From assembly GCF_001403875.1 (NCBI RefSeq), contig NZ_LN884295.1, forward strand, positions 62,001 to 126,000: a DNA stretch of 64,000 nucleotides, in the 5' to 3' direction. Position 1 is the stretch's first letter. Each line of letters begins with the position of its first letter. The DNA comes from Paenibacillus ihumii. GTDB taxonomy: Bacteria; Bacillota; Bacilli; Paenibacillales; Paenibacillaceae. Shown one piece after another: positions 1 through 8,787 of the stretch. A program made the translations under genes and the position numbers. Below the pieces are notes generated by a model. The model was not told the origin of the DNA and searched no databases. It saw only the letters and a program-made list of their open reading frames with translations.

Positions 1-847
1 GCTTCGCCGACAATTTCCGCACGAAATAGGCATCCTCCATAGAAGGCAGAACCTCCTCCATGCCGGGATAGGGGAGCTCATCCGCAACCAGCCTTACAAA
101 GAGACCCTCCTCCTGTTCCCTCATAAAAATCACAGTCTGCTCGGGAAAGCGGTGCATCTGCTTCCTCTCCACAACGCCTTCCCAAACCTTCAAGGGGAGA
201 TTCCACTTCCACTCCGCTGCCCTGCCTTCAAAGCGAAGCCTGCCATTCTCCAGCCACAATATGCGGTTCGCAGACGCTTCCCATTCATTCATTTCATGGA
301 TGGCAGCTACGACGACCCGGCCCAATGCATAGCGGGTCAAATAGGTAATCGCCATTTTGCGCTCCCCTGAATCGAGCGCATTCAGCGGCTCATCGAGGAA
401 GAGGAATTTAGGCTGGGCCAGCAGCGACTGAGCGATCGCAATCCTTCTCTGCACGCCGATCGACAGCCGTTTGATCCGGGTGTTCCGGTACGACTCCAGC
501 CGAAAATCCCGGATCAGACGGTCGACCATCTCGATATGGAACACTCCCTTCAGTTCGGCAAGATAAACGAGCAGCTTCTGCGTCGTCATCTCCTCATACA
601 GCTCGAGATCTGAGGGAACGTAACCGATCTGGCTGCGAATGAGCGGCAGGTGATCGGCCGCTTCCCGGTCCTGGTAGGCGATCCTGCCCTTCCGCGGCTT
701 ATCCACCGTAGCCAGCAGCTTTAGCAGCGTCGACTTCCCGGCCCCGTTAGAGCCGACGAGCAGCGTTAGCCCCGGGTATAACCGCAGCTGTTCAATCTCC
801 AGCGCAAAGGTGCCCACAGGCTGCCGCATATAGTCAATGGATATCAT
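1..847 (-). CDS. ABC transporter ATP-binding protein (3' end outside window)
   Basis: This is the ATPase subunit of an ABC-2 type exporter; it would power the membrane proteins encoded just upstream. Translation from the ATG at 847 gives Walker A GSNGAGKST at residues 32-40, a signature motif LSIGVQ and a Walker B ending FLFLDEP. The reading frame is open to base 1, so the C-terminus lies outside the window. The start overlaps the previous gene by 14 bp, which implies translational coupling. The signature has Ile in place of the usual second Gly (LSGGQ), a variation seen in ABC-2 exporters. The substrate cannot be read from the sequence. Confidence 0.9.
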   Translation of the reverse strand, partial: MISIDYMRQPVGTFALEIEQLRLYPGLTLLVGSNGAGKSTLLKLLATVDKPRKGRIAYQDREAADHLPLIRSQIGYVPSDLELYEEMTTQKLLVYLAELKGVFHIEMVDRLIRDFRLESYRNTRIKRLSIGVQRRIAIAQSLLAQPKFLFLDEPLNALDSGERKMAITYLTRYALGRVVVAAIHEMNEWEASANRILWLENGRLRFEGRAAEWKWNLPLKVWEGVVERKQMHRFPEQTVIFMREQEEGLFVRLVADELPYPGMEEVLPSMEDAYFVRKLSAK

Positions 848-1688
848 GGCCTGCACCCGCATTCATCTCGAATTTTACTTTCCGGCTGCGGTAATAAGAG
901 CGAAGCAGCAGCAGCACGCCTACTCCCAGCAGCACGCCATCGATCAATGCCCGGTACTCGACGCGCAGCATATAAGAACTCGAATTATCGATGTAGATGA
1001 ACCATAACGCATACACGCCCAGAGCGCAGGCCAGAGCATAATAAATTCCTTTGCGGAACAGAACATACATCGCCGCCCCGCTCGTCAGCAGCGTAATACC
1101 GAGCCACTGCAGCAGAAAAGGCCCCAGCGGCAGAACAATCTCGCCCGCCTGGAATATCCGGATGCTGACGACGATTGAGCTGATGAAGGCCCAGCCGACG
1201 ATCAAGGCGATGACCATCAGCATCCGGCTGTACATGACGAGCGACGGAGGATAAGGGGTGATGCTCTCGATCGACCGCATTCCGGGATCCCAGGTCCGAT
1301 AGCTGAATAGCATGGAAGCAATCAGCATAAGCGGTGTAATAACAGGAAACAGCGAGCCCGGCATTACCCCGATGGATACCACCGGCTGATAGGGATCAAC
1401 GAGAAGCACGAGCATCAGAAACACCGCTGAACTGGACAATATCAATGATTTGCGATTCAGGCGAAATTGGCTGCGCAGCAGCTTTCGCAAGGTCGGTGCT
1501 TCGACCTGCTCATTGAACTGGAGCGACTCTGAGCCATGTTCTGCCTTGAGCGCGTCGAATTCGGGCTGCAGCCTGCGAATCAGCTCCGCCGTCTCCGCTG
1601 GGGATGGCGGAGGCTGCATCGCGCGCCGCAGCGGCTCCTGCAGCTGCTGCTCCAGCAGCTCAAGCTCTTTATCGATAGACGGATTCAT
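834..1688 (-). CDS. Six-helix membrane protein, ABC-2 permease-like or anti-sigma-like
   Basis: The product is 284 residues: a charged, probably cytoplasmic N-terminal part of about 85 residues rich in Glu, Gln and Leu, then about six hydrophobic segments up to residue 270. An AGGAGG site nine bases before the ATG supports this start. It overlaps the 3' end of the ECF sigma gene by 20 bp and the start of the ATPase gene by 14 bp, so all three are translationally coupled. By position it could be the permease partner of the downstream ATPase. A soluble domain followed by helices, directly behind an ECF sigma gene, could instead be an anti-sigma factor. I do not recognise a named family. Confidence 0.75.
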   Translation of the reverse strand: MNPSIDKELELLEQQLQEPLRRAMQPPPSPAETAELIRRLQPEFDALKAEHGSESLQFNEQVEAPTLRKLLRSQFRLNRKSLILSSSAVFLMLVLLVDPYQPVVSIGVMPGSLFPVITPLMLIASMLFSYRTWDPGMRSIESITPYPPSLVMYSRMLMVIALIVGWAFISSIVVSIRIFQAGEIVLPLGPFLLQWLGITLLTSGAAMYVLFRKGIYYALACALGVYALWFIYIDNSSSYMLRVEYRALIDGVLLGVGVLLLLRSYYRSRKVKFEMNAGAGHDIH

Positions 1689-2298
1689 GAAGCGGCACCT
1701 CCTTCTCCTTGTTTGGTTGGTTGCGCCTTCCCGCTGGCGGGGAAAATAGACCCGGATCGGAGCCTTTAGCCAATACGCGTTTTAATTTGCGTAAGGCTCC
1801 GTATAAATGCGACTTGACGGAGCTGAGGGGGATTTCCATCAGCTCCGCGATTTCCTGCAGCTTCAGGTCATGGAAGAAGCGCATTCTCACTACTTCCTGC
1901 TGAATATCCGGCAAATGCTCTAGCGTCGCGGCAATCTGCCTTGCCGTCTCCTGCCTTTCCAGCAGCTCCTCCGCGCCGGGGCCAGGATCGGCATCCTCCG
2001 GCATGTCCTCGGCTGCGGTATGCTCCGAGCGGAAGGCGGCGCTGCGCCAGTAATCCCGGCACAGGTTCAGCGCCACCTTATAAAGCCAGGCCCGCAGCTG
2101 CTCCATCCCGCCATGCTGCCGCAAATGGCGGATAAGCCGGATGAATGTCTCCTGGACGATATCCTCGGCTTTGCTGCGATCCTTCAGCTGCTGGGTCACG
2201 TAATTCAGCAGAGGGCCATGGTAGCGGGTAACAAGAAGCTCGAAGGCCTCCTGCTCCCCCAGCGCCATCCGCTCCGTTAATTGCTGATCGGAAATCAT
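1669..2298 (-). CDS. ECF-type RNA polymerase sigma factor
   Basis: This 209-residue protein is a group 4 (ECF) sigma factor that would redirect RNA polymerase to a small set of promoters. Region 2 is visible around EDIVQETFIRLIRHL, near residues 45-60. Region 4, with its helix-turn-helix, lies around LQEIAELMEIPLSSVKSHLY, near residues 150-170. The tail of about 30 residues after region 4 is basic and proline-rich. A GGGGGGAG site precedes the ATG. It lies inside an ABC-transporter operon, 57 bp after a permease gene. No zinc-finger anti-sigma gene follows, only the coupled membrane protein. Confidence 0.92.
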   Translation of the reverse strand: MISDQQLTERMALGEQEAFELLVTRYHGPLLNYVTQQLKDRSKAEDIVQETFIRLIRHLRQHGGMEQLRAWLYKVALNLCRDYWRSAAFRSEHTAAEDMPEDADPGPGAEELLERQETARQIAATLEHLPDIQQEVVRMRFFHDLKLQEIAELMEIPLSSVKSHLYGALRKLKRVLAKGSDPGLFSPPAGRRNQPNKEKEVPLHESVYR

Positions 2299-2355
2299 TG
2301 CTCCCCCCCTCTCTCTCTTTTTATCTATAGAAAAAATAGCGAGCCAAAATCCGCC

Positions 2356-3078
2356 CTATTCCTCATCCCTGCCAATCCAGCGTTCCCGTACGCCGATCAA
2401 CCCGAGGGCCACAAGCAGGATCAGAACTGCAAAGGCCCCAAGAATAAAGCGATTCAGCAAAAACGAGGAATCTTCCGGCAAATAGGCCGTGTACAGCGTT
2501 TTGCCTCCAAGAATGCTTCCCGCGCTCATCGTATCCAGCACCCATAAAGCAAATGAAAGGGCCATGCCCCCGTAGAGCTTCTGGAACCAAACGATGCCGA
2601 GGACCGCTACGGAAGCAAGCAGCATATAGGCCGGCAGCGTCTGCAGCAGTAGGGCCAGCCCTCCTGTCTTCCGGAATGCGGCCTCACCGCCGCTCCAGGA
2701 ATGCATGTCGGTCACGATGGCTCCGAATTTAATTCGGTATACAGCCATCCAGCCCATTCCCGCCAAGGCGGAGAGCACAAGAGCCAGCACCCACTTCCTC
2801 ACAGCCATAAGCCGGAGTGAGACGGGGTAGGTGGCAATGACCTCCATGCCTCCCCCGCCGATTTCCCGCGCAAACAGCAGCACGGTAAGCATAATGACGA
2901 TCGGGAACATCCCCATTTCCGCAAAATAAACGACCGGCTGGGGATATTTCGCGTCACCAGTCAGGATCACTACCCAATAGGAAAGGTAAATGAGCAGCGT
3001 CAAAACAAACAGCGGCTGCTTGCCCATATTCAAGTCGAGCCGCAGATGGCTGCCCAGCGTCTTAAGCCCCGTTTTCAC
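2356..3078 (-). CDS. ABC-2 type membrane protein
   Basis: A 240-residue protein with about six predicted membrane helices and little soluble sequence, consistent with an ABC-2 permease half. I prefer the GTG start at 3078, because AGGGGG stands seven bases before it; the upstream ATG at 3117 (13 codons longer) has no ribosome site. The start lies within the end of the preceding permease-peptidase gene, so the two are probably coupled. The ATPase encoded at 5251-6141 is its likely motor. The substrate is unknown. Confidence 0.8.
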   Translation of the reverse strand: MKTGLKTLGSHLRLDLNMGKQPLFVLTLLIYLSYWVVILTGDAKYPQPVVYFAEMGMFPIVIMLTVLLFAREIGGGGMEVIATYPVSLRLMAVRKWVLALVLSALAGMGWMAVYRIKFGAIVTDMHSWSGGEAAFRKTGGLALLLQTLPAYMLLASVAVLGIVWFQKLYGGMALSFALWVLDTMSAGSILGGKTLYTAYLPEDSSFLLNRFILGAFAVLILLVALGLIGVRERWIGRDEE

Positions 3079-5257
3079 GCTCCATCCCCCTTTTCCACTC
3101 CCGCTCCCAGGCTTCATAAGGTATCGGGCGGACTTTGACCGGACTATCCGGAGTCTCTACCGGTATTTCCAGCCCCTGGCTGTAGAAATAATTCAGAATT
3201 TCCTTCACTTCACTGATTCTCCCGGCATCTATCGCTTCGCCCACCTGCTTGCCCATGCTGACACCCAAATTGTCGGGGTCTTTATCGGAATTCGCATGAA
3301 GCAGCGCGCTAAGCATGCGAAAATCAGCCCGCCCGTCCTCTATGTCTCTATGGCTTAATCCTTCAGCTTCCCTATAATAAACGTACCACATCAAGCTGCG
3401 CAGAGGCAGCCGGATATCCTCCCTCGTATTCTCGATTTGATAAGAACCTCTTCGTGTGCCGAGCAGCATTTCGGTCATCAGCAGGCCGGCATAGCCATTA
3501 TCCCCGCCGCCCCTTGAGAAGATTGCATACATCCCGTTCTCGGCGGTATCAGACATCATCTGCTCGGTCTCGAAGTAGCCCACCTGATGGATTTTCGGCT
3601 CAAAATCAACGACCCAGGAAGTGAAGTACTGGTAGTATCCGCTCCATTCCTGCAGTACATGCTTCGCCAGTTCCGTGCTGTTCGGGGTCGTAATGATGCG
3701 GCTGGGCAGCGATGGATCGCTGACCTCGACGAAGGGCCCGCCGAATAAACTGATGCCGTCCTTGCCAGGACCCTGAAACGTCTGCGTCTTCCCTTCAGCG
3801 GCATAAGGCCGTTCGACGCTGCCCTGCGGTCCCGTCTCCGGCAGGCTCGTATACAGCTTAGAATTGAAGCCTTTAACCGTTAACCTGTACTGGGCATCCG
3901 GAAACGAAATTTCCCGGAACACCCAGCCGGCCTGCAGCGAGTTTGACCAATCGTCCTTCACATAGAGATGCTGCTTTCCGGGAAGCGGGTACCAGGCGAA
4001 ATAACCTGGCAGCATAACGAGATCCCGGCGGGCGAATGCGTAAAAGCCGCCTCTGCCGTTATACTCCATAACTGCTCCAGAATAGCGGAGCTCCAGGAGC
4101 ACGCTCTCCTGCTGCTGAAGCTCCCCGCTCCATGGCACCGACAGCAGATCTCCCCGCCGGGCAAAGGATACCGGACGGCCCCCGGCTTTGACCTCCGAAA
4201 CAGTGAACAGCCGGTTGAGCGTCAGATTTATTTCTTGTTCTCCTTGCAATGCCGCCGCTGGAATGTCCAAACGGGCCGTGACAGCCAAGACATCATTCTT
4301 TGTTCTCTCCAGCACAAGGTCGTAATTCGCGATCTCAAAAGCCTTATTGGGGTTTTCCCCCAAATCGTCGGCCATCGGGATCGTATCATCCTTGATTTTA
4401 TCAAAATAGCTGCTGTACCTGCCCTGCCATAATAAACCATAGGGCGCAAAAGCGCCGCAGGCGAGCAGCAGGGACAACCCGGCAACAACCCATTGGCGGA
4501 TCGCGTGCTTCGTCGGCCGCAGCAGATTGAGAATCGTCACAGCCGCCGCCAGCAGCAGTCCCGCAAAGGCCAGGACAAACAGGCCGGACTTCAGCAGCTC
4601 ATCGACCTCAAGACTGTACCCCCACAGCTCATATCCCCGTTTCCCTTGGACAAACAGCTCGCTCAAATGGAAAATCCCCAGAATATATAGATGGTACCTC
4701 TCCACGATAAACAGCTGCATAAAAAACGTCCCGAACATCCAGGCGCAAAAGCCGATCAGGTAGACGACGCGATTCGGCAGACATACCGCGAGGAGCATGG
4801 CCAGCGCCAACGTCACCATATATGAAATTTCATAAGACAAGAAGAAATATACACCATGCGCAATGTTGACCGCGGCGTCAACTCCCCTCCCATAAGAGAA
4901 GGCGATGAACAGAGCACCAGCCAGCAGGGAAAACAGGGTCAAATACGTTAGGGCAGCCGCATATTTAGCCGTAATCCGCGTGCCGTAGGTCAAGGGCAGG
5001 CCCGTACTCCACTCGTAGCTGGGGCGGCGAATGTCGCGCCGAATGGCTATAATGCCCAGAAGCATGGCAATGCCCAGCGTAAGCGTATGAACAAGGGAAT
5101 TGAAGCCATAGGCCTCGTTAAACAGATTATTAAACGGCGAGGCCGCGGATAGAAACCAGGCATAAATTATGCCAAAAAAGGCCGGCAGCACCATAAGCCA
5201 TACATTGCGAAAAATAGGGTTCCACTCCAGTGCAAATTGCCGCCGCCATTTCACCAT
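3062..5257 (-). CDS. ABC permease fused to an M1-aminopeptidase-like domain lacking the zinc motif
   Basis: The 731-residue product has two parts. Residues 1 to about 270 contain six or more membrane helices of ABC-2 permease type. After a break near residue 280, a soluble domain of about 450 residues starts with a beta-rich stretch (DLVLERTKNDVLAVTARLDI) and continues with all-alpha sequence to the end. The layout resembles permease/M1-aminopeptidase fusions of the ABC-2 family. I see no HExxH motif where the zinc site would be; the nearest equivalent reads HVLQEW, so the domain is probably not a working protease. The start overlaps the ATPase gene by 7 bp. Confidence 0.82.
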   Translation of the reverse strand: MVKWRRQFALEWNPIFRNVWLMVLPAFFGIIYAWFLSAASPFNNLFNEAYGFNSLVHTLTLGIAMLLGIIAIRRDIRRPSYEWSTGLPLTYGTRITAKYAAALTYLTLFSLLAGALFIAFSYGRGVDAAVNIAHGVYFFLSYEISYMVTLALAMLLAVCLPNRVVYLIGFCAWMFGTFFMQLFIVERYHLYILGIFHLSELFVQGKRGYELWGYSLEVDELLKSGLFVLAFAGLLLAAAVTILNLLRPTKHAIRQWVVAGLSLLLACGAFAPYGLLWQGRYSSYFDKIKDDTIPMADDLGENPNKAFEIANYDLVLERTKNDVLAVTARLDIPAAALQGEQEINLTLNRLFTVSEVKAGGRPVSFARRGDLLSVPWSGELQQQESVLLELRYSGAVMEYNGRGGFYAFARRDLVMLPGYFAWYPLPGKQHLYVKDDWSNSLQAGWVFREISFPDAQYRLTVKGFNSKLYTSLPETGPQGSVERPYAAEGKTQTFQGPGKDGISLFGGPFVEVSDPSLPSRIITTPNSTELAKHVLQEWSGYYQYFTSWVVDFEPKIHQVGYFETEQMMSDTAENGMYAIFSRGGGDNGYAGLLMTEMLLGTRRGSYQIENTREDIRLPLRSLMWYVYYREAEGLSHRDIEDGRADFRMLSALLHANSDKDPDNLGVSMGKQVGEAIDAGRISEVKEILNYFYSQGLEIPVETPDSPVKVRPIPYEAWEREWKRGMERENGA

Positions 5258-6141
5258 GGGCGCATCGCCCCTTCCTCCTGCCTGGATCTTAACAGCGCCA
5301 GATAGCCGTCCTCCAGAGTAGGCCGGACTGCCACCGCCTCCATCCCTAGGGGCGGAGCGTCGGCAATGACTCGGCAGAGCAGCCCTTCATCCGTTCGCCG
5401 CGTTGAAACTACCGACATCGGATCGAGCTCGGAGAATAGGCCCTCCTCCACGATGCCTTCCCACACCTTGCCCTGGCCGGAGGCCTGCAATTCCGCCAAA
5501 TCCCCGGAGAAACGGACTCCGCCCTGATCAAGCACGGCGATCTGCCGGCAGTTGCTCTCGATGTCCGCGACGATATGCGTGGACAGAAGCACGATTCGGC
5601 CCAGGCTGAAGCGCGTGAGCAGATTGCGGAAGCGTACGCGCTCCTCCGGGTCCAGCCCCGCGGTCGGCTCATCTACAATCAGTACCTGTGGCGAGCCGAG
5701 CAGTGCCTGGGCGATTCCCAGGCGCCTTCTCATGCCGCCGGAATACGTGCGGATGCGTTTATGCGCCTTCTCAGCGAGGTTGACCTCCTCCAGCAGCCGG
5801 GCCGTCTCCGCCCTGCGCTTGCGGGGATCGCTCATCCCCTTCATTACGGCGACGTAATCCAAGAACTCGGCGCCGGTCAGCTGAGGATACACCTGAAACT
5901 GCTGCGGCAAATATCCGATCATCGCCCGGATATCCTCCGCCTGCTTCAGCGAGATCCCATGAATCAGCGCATCCCCTGAGCTGGGGCGGATCAATGTCGC
6001 AAGGATGCGCATCAGCGAGGTTTTGCCTGCCCCATTCGGACCGAGAAGGCCGACCATGCCCTCGCGGAGCGTCAAATTGACGTCATCCAGCGCCAGATGA
6101 CCCTTTCGGTACATTTTATATAAATGGTTGATCTCGATCAT
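5251..6141 (-). CDS. ABC transporter ATP-binding protein
   Basis: This 296-residue ATPase would drive the permeases that follow it. It has Walker A GPNGAGKTS at about residues 34-42, Q-loop LPQQFQVYP, signature YSGGMRRRLGIAQ, Walker B VLIVDEPTAGLD and the H-loop STHIV. The last 90 residues form the usual regulatory tail of ABC-2 exporter ATPases. It is the first gene of the minus-strand operon running to the left edge. A GAGGAAA site precedes the ATG. The product is close to the YtrB/CcmA-like exporter ATPases of Bacillales; the cargo is not evident. Confidence 0.94.
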   Translation of the reverse strand: MIEINHLYKMYRKGHLALDDVNLTLREGMVGLLGPNGAGKTSLMRILATLIRPSSGDALIHGISLKQAEDIRAMIGYLPQQFQVYPQLTGAEFLDYVAVMKGMSDPRKRRAETARLLEEVNLAEKAHKRIRTYSGGMRRRLGIAQALLGSPQVLIVDEPTAGLDPEERVRFRNLLTRFSLGRIVLLSTHIVADIESNCRQIAVLDQGGVRFSGDLAELQASGQGKVWEGIVEEGLFSELDPMSVVSTRRTDEGLLCRVIADAPPLGMEAVAVRPTLEDGYLALLRSRQEEGAMRPW

Positions 6142-6201
6142 GCGTGAATTTCCTCATTTCATAACGGTAATGTAATGAATCGCCCCGCGCGGTTGGCAAC
6201 T

Positions 6202-6212
6202 GTTACTGTAAC
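6202..6212. promoter_or_regulatory. Palindrome GTTAC-T-GTAAC upstream of ABC operon
   Basis: A perfect 11-base palindrome stands about 60 bases before the ABC operon start and 118 bases before the divergent AEC transporter gene. Such a site between divergent genes could bind a dimeric repressor. No regulator gene is adjacent and the identity of the binding protein is unknown. Confidence 0.3.
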
Positions 6213-6329
6213 GGGATTCGGAATGAAAAAGTTCGGGTTCCTGGCGGATTTTATTAATTTTCTTAGACCGATGGCCGATTTTTTGCTAGAGTCTATATAG
6301 CCGTGCAAGTCGGCTGAAGGGAGAGTATC

Positions 6330-7253
6330 ATGCTGTATTCTGTTGTATCCACCATGCTGCAAGTCATCGTGCCGATCTCGATTCCCGTCATTTCCGGCGC
6401 GCTGCTCAAGCGATTCCAGAAGCTCGATACTAAGCCGCTGGTCTCGCTATACTTGTATTTCCTGAACCCGGCCCTGATTCTTGATACGCTCGCCAAAGCA
6501 GATATTTCGTATCAGGATATTTACCAGACGCTCGGCTTCTCGCTGCTGAATCTCATCCTGCTCTGGTTAGTCGCCGTCATCGCAGGCCGGCTGCTTAAGC
6601 TTCCATCCGACGAGCGGGCGGGGCTGACCCTGGTTTCTACCTTTACGAACAGTGTTAATTACGGCCTTCCGCTCGTTCTGCTCGCATTCGGGCAGCTCGG
6701 TCTGGACAAAGCCTCAGTCTACGTCATCGGACAAATGATCATCGTAAATACGATAGGTGTGTATTTGGCTGCACGCTCCAATTTCTCTATCCAGGCAGCC
6801 GTGAAATCCGTGTTCACCCTGCCGTCCATCTATGCTGCCGCTGCCGCTATTTTACTCAGGGTAACCGGGATCTCGCTGCCCTCTGGAATCGCTCAAGGCA
6901 TTACGATGGCCGCCGCGGCGTATTCCCCCGTCGTGCTCGCCATTCTCGGCGCCCAGATGGTCGGTGTAGCCGGCGTCCCGATGAATTCCGGCTCAAGGCG
7001 CGCGTTCCGGTCAGGTATTGCGATCCGGATGCTGCTGTCGCCGGCCGTAGCGCTGCTCGCCTTGTGGCTGCTGCAAATCGAGGGGATACTGTTCGCGGTA
7101 TTGTTCATTCTCGCCTACATGCCTGCGGCGGTGAACGCTTCCGCGCTAGCGGAGAAATTCGGCGCATCGCCGCAGACCGTAGCCAAATGCGTTCTGTGGA
7201 CAACGATCACTTCCTTCATAACTCTGCCGGTTCTGATTGTTCTGCTGCAATAA
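6330..7253 (+). CDS. AEC family transporter (auxin-efflux-carrier fold)
   Basis: The 307-residue protein has about ten hydrophobic helices and the family's typical opening, with a conserved Pro-rich first helix and the FLNPALILDTLAKA segment in helix two. AEC proteins are secondary transporters of small organic acids or amino acids across the cytoplasmic membrane; the substrate here is not known. A GAAGGGAGAG site precedes the ATG. It is a single-gene unit: a strong terminator follows at 7266-7289 and the upstream gene is divergent. Confidence 0.9.
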   Translation: MLYSVVSTMLQVIVPISIPVISGALLKRFQKLDTKPLVSLYLYFLNPALILDTLAKADISYQDIYQTLGFSLLNLILLWLVAVIAGRLLKLPSDERAGLTLVSTFTNSVNYGLPLVLLAFGQLGLDKASVYVIGQMIIVNTIGVYLAARSNFSIQAAVKSVFTLPSIYAAAAAILLRVTGISLPSGIAQGITMAAAAYSPVVLAILGAQMVGVAGVPMNSGSRRAFRSGIAIRMLLSPAVALLALWLLQIEGILFAVLFILAYMPAAVNASALAEKFGASPQTVAKCVLWTTITSFITLPVLIVLLQ

Positions 7254-7265
7254 GTAATTGCAAAA

Positions 7266-7293
7266 GGCCAGCCCGTTGCGGGGCTGGCCTCTA
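7266..7293 (+). terminator. Intrinsic terminator of the AEC gene
   Basis: A nine-base-pair stem, GGCCAGCCC with GGGCTGGCC, closes a six-base loop and is followed by a weak T-rich stretch, 13 bases after the AEC stop codon. Confidence 0.8.
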
Positions 7294-7330
7294 TTTCACG
7301 CTGATTTTGGTCCTGTAGATATGTTGTACT

Positions 7331-7363
7331 GATGCTGTTTCATGCTGTTTCATGCTGTTTCAT
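7331..7363. repeat. Three tandem 10-bp repeats (CATGCTGTTT)
   Basis: Three contiguous copies of CATGCTGTTT (the first begins with G) lie in the 360-base gap between the AEC terminator and the deformylase gene. Looser versions (CATGACATTTCATGCTGGCTC) continue to about 7420. I see no gene in the rest of this gap. Confidence 0.8.
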
Positions 7364-7616
7364 GTATTTTCGTACTGCTTACTGGTTCATGACATTTCAT
7401 GCTGGCTCAGGCTGTTTCACGCATCATAGTTATACCGTCTACTGGATCATGATATTTCGCGTGCTTCACACCCTTAAATACAGACTGATCCCGATGTGGC
7501 TCCGATCTCCTCACGGATCTCCCGTAGGGATTTCCTGCACGGACTGCATGCCTGATCTCCTACACAGACCTGCTGACTCGGATGCTGTACCCGCTGCATC
7601 TGACGTATCCCTGCCC

Positions 7617-8198
7617 TTAATACAAGCTGGCAATAGGCACGCCGGCCGGCAGCTTGTAGGGATTGTCTTTATTAATATGGTCATAGAACATGATCCCGTT
7701 CAAATGATCGATTTCATGCTGCATGACGATAGCATCGAAGCCTTTGAAGCGCAGCTTCAGCTCCTTGCCTTCCCCGTCATAGGCTTTAATCTGCACCTTC
7801 TCATACCGGGGGACGAATCCCTGCACGCTTCGGTCGACGGACAGGCAGCCCTCGCTTTCCGGCAAATAGATCATCGCCTCCGAGTGGCTGATGATTTTCG
7901 GATTGTACAGGGCATATTCCCGGGATTGCCCGTTGTCATCGGTAAGATAAGCCGCGAACATCCGTTTATTGAGGCCAATCTGGTTGGCCGAGAGCCCGAC
8001 GCCCGCCCGAAGCTTATATTTTTTGGACAGCTCGGGATCCTGGCTGTTTTTCAAAAATTGCAGCATCGCGGCCATCTCTTCCTTGTCTTCCTCCGTCGGC
8101 GGGATGCTTACAGGCTCGGTCACCACCCGCAGAATGTCATTTCCTTCTCTTACGATATCGTCCATGGTGATTAAATAGTCTTTAGTGAATTTACTCAT
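7617..8198 (-). CDS. def: Peptide deformylase, type 2
   Basis: Peptide deformylase removes the formyl group from the N-terminal Met of new proteins, using a bound metal in the cytoplasm. All three motifs are intact: GVGLSANQIG at 66-75, EGCLS at 116-120 (Cys metal ligand) and HEIDH at 161-165 (two His ligands and the catalytic Glu). The length of 193 residues and the insertion before motif 1 mark the longer Gram-positive type 2 enzyme. It is monocistronic or paired with the yqkE-like gene upstream, 49 bp away. The ribosome site is poor (AAGGTGG, well upstream of the ATG). Confidence 0.97.
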   Translation of the reverse strand: MSKFTKDYLITMDDIVREGNDILRVVTEPVSIPPTEEDKEEMAAMLQFLKNSQDPELSKKYKLRAGVGLSANQIGLNKRMFAAYLTDDNGQSREYALYNPKIISHSEAMIYLPESEGCLSVDRSVQGFVPRYEKVQIKAYDGEGKELKLRFKGFDAIVMQHEIDHLNGIMFYDHINKDNPYKLPAGVPIASLY

Positions 8199-8247
8199 AA
8201 ATCAACAACTCATCCACCTTTATTGCCCGATTTGCGTCAATCAGAGC

Positions 8248-8514
8248 TTATTTGTATTTATGCCAATCCATATTGCTGTTATTCAGCAAATATTCAAAAT
8301 CATTCTCCAGCTTCTTCTGCTCCGCCCTGCGAGCCGCTTCAGCCTGCTTCCTGGCCGCGGCCTTTCGCTCATCTTCCTCGCGCCTCAAGCTTTCGGCCTG
8401 TTCCTTAAGCTTGCTGACCGTATCCGCCCCGAGCAGGTCCTTTAGCGTCGCGGGCTTGTCGCTCGCGGAAGCGCCGGAAGCCGCGGAAGGCCTTGCATTT
8501 CTTCTCTTGGCCAT
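8248..8514 (-). CDS. YqkE-like small charged protein (DUF3886)
   Basis: An 88-residue, very charged protein. After a basic start (MAKRRNARPS) and a low-complexity Ala/Ser stretch comes ATLKDLLGADTVSKLKEQA, then a long Glu/Arg/Ala coiled-coil helix, ending NNSNMDWHKYK. The order and the ending match the YqkE family of Bacillales, whose function is unknown. A GAGGTGA site ten bases before the ATG supports the start. The peptide deformylase gene follows in the same direction after 49 bp. Confidence 0.8.
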   Translation of the reverse strand: MAKRRNARPSAASGASASDKPATLKDLLGADTVSKLKEQAESLRREEDERKAAARKQAEAARRAEQKKLENDFEYLLNNSNMDWHKYK

Positions 8515-8787
8515 TATCGGTTCACCTCAATTTCTGACTTTCTCAATAAGTACGCGGTTCATGCCTGCCTAAAGTATCATACGGTGAAAATATTTTGTCA
8601 ACAGCTCTAAAGCCTGACCGGGAGTTGATTTTCTTCCGATTTCCGAGCCGTCTATGCTGCCTGCAAAAATAAGACCCGGACTTTTTAAATGCTATTTTAA
8701 AAAAATTACCAGTTTTTTGTTTAGGGTGAGGGCAAATAAGTGTAATTCTACAATATGCCCATTCACAAGGCTTGGAGGAGAGATAAC

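Noticed and set aside
7332..8174. 280-residue plus-strand frame over the deformylase gene
   Set aside because: It begins in 10-bp repeats and runs opposite an intact deformylase; composition is that of an antisense shadow.
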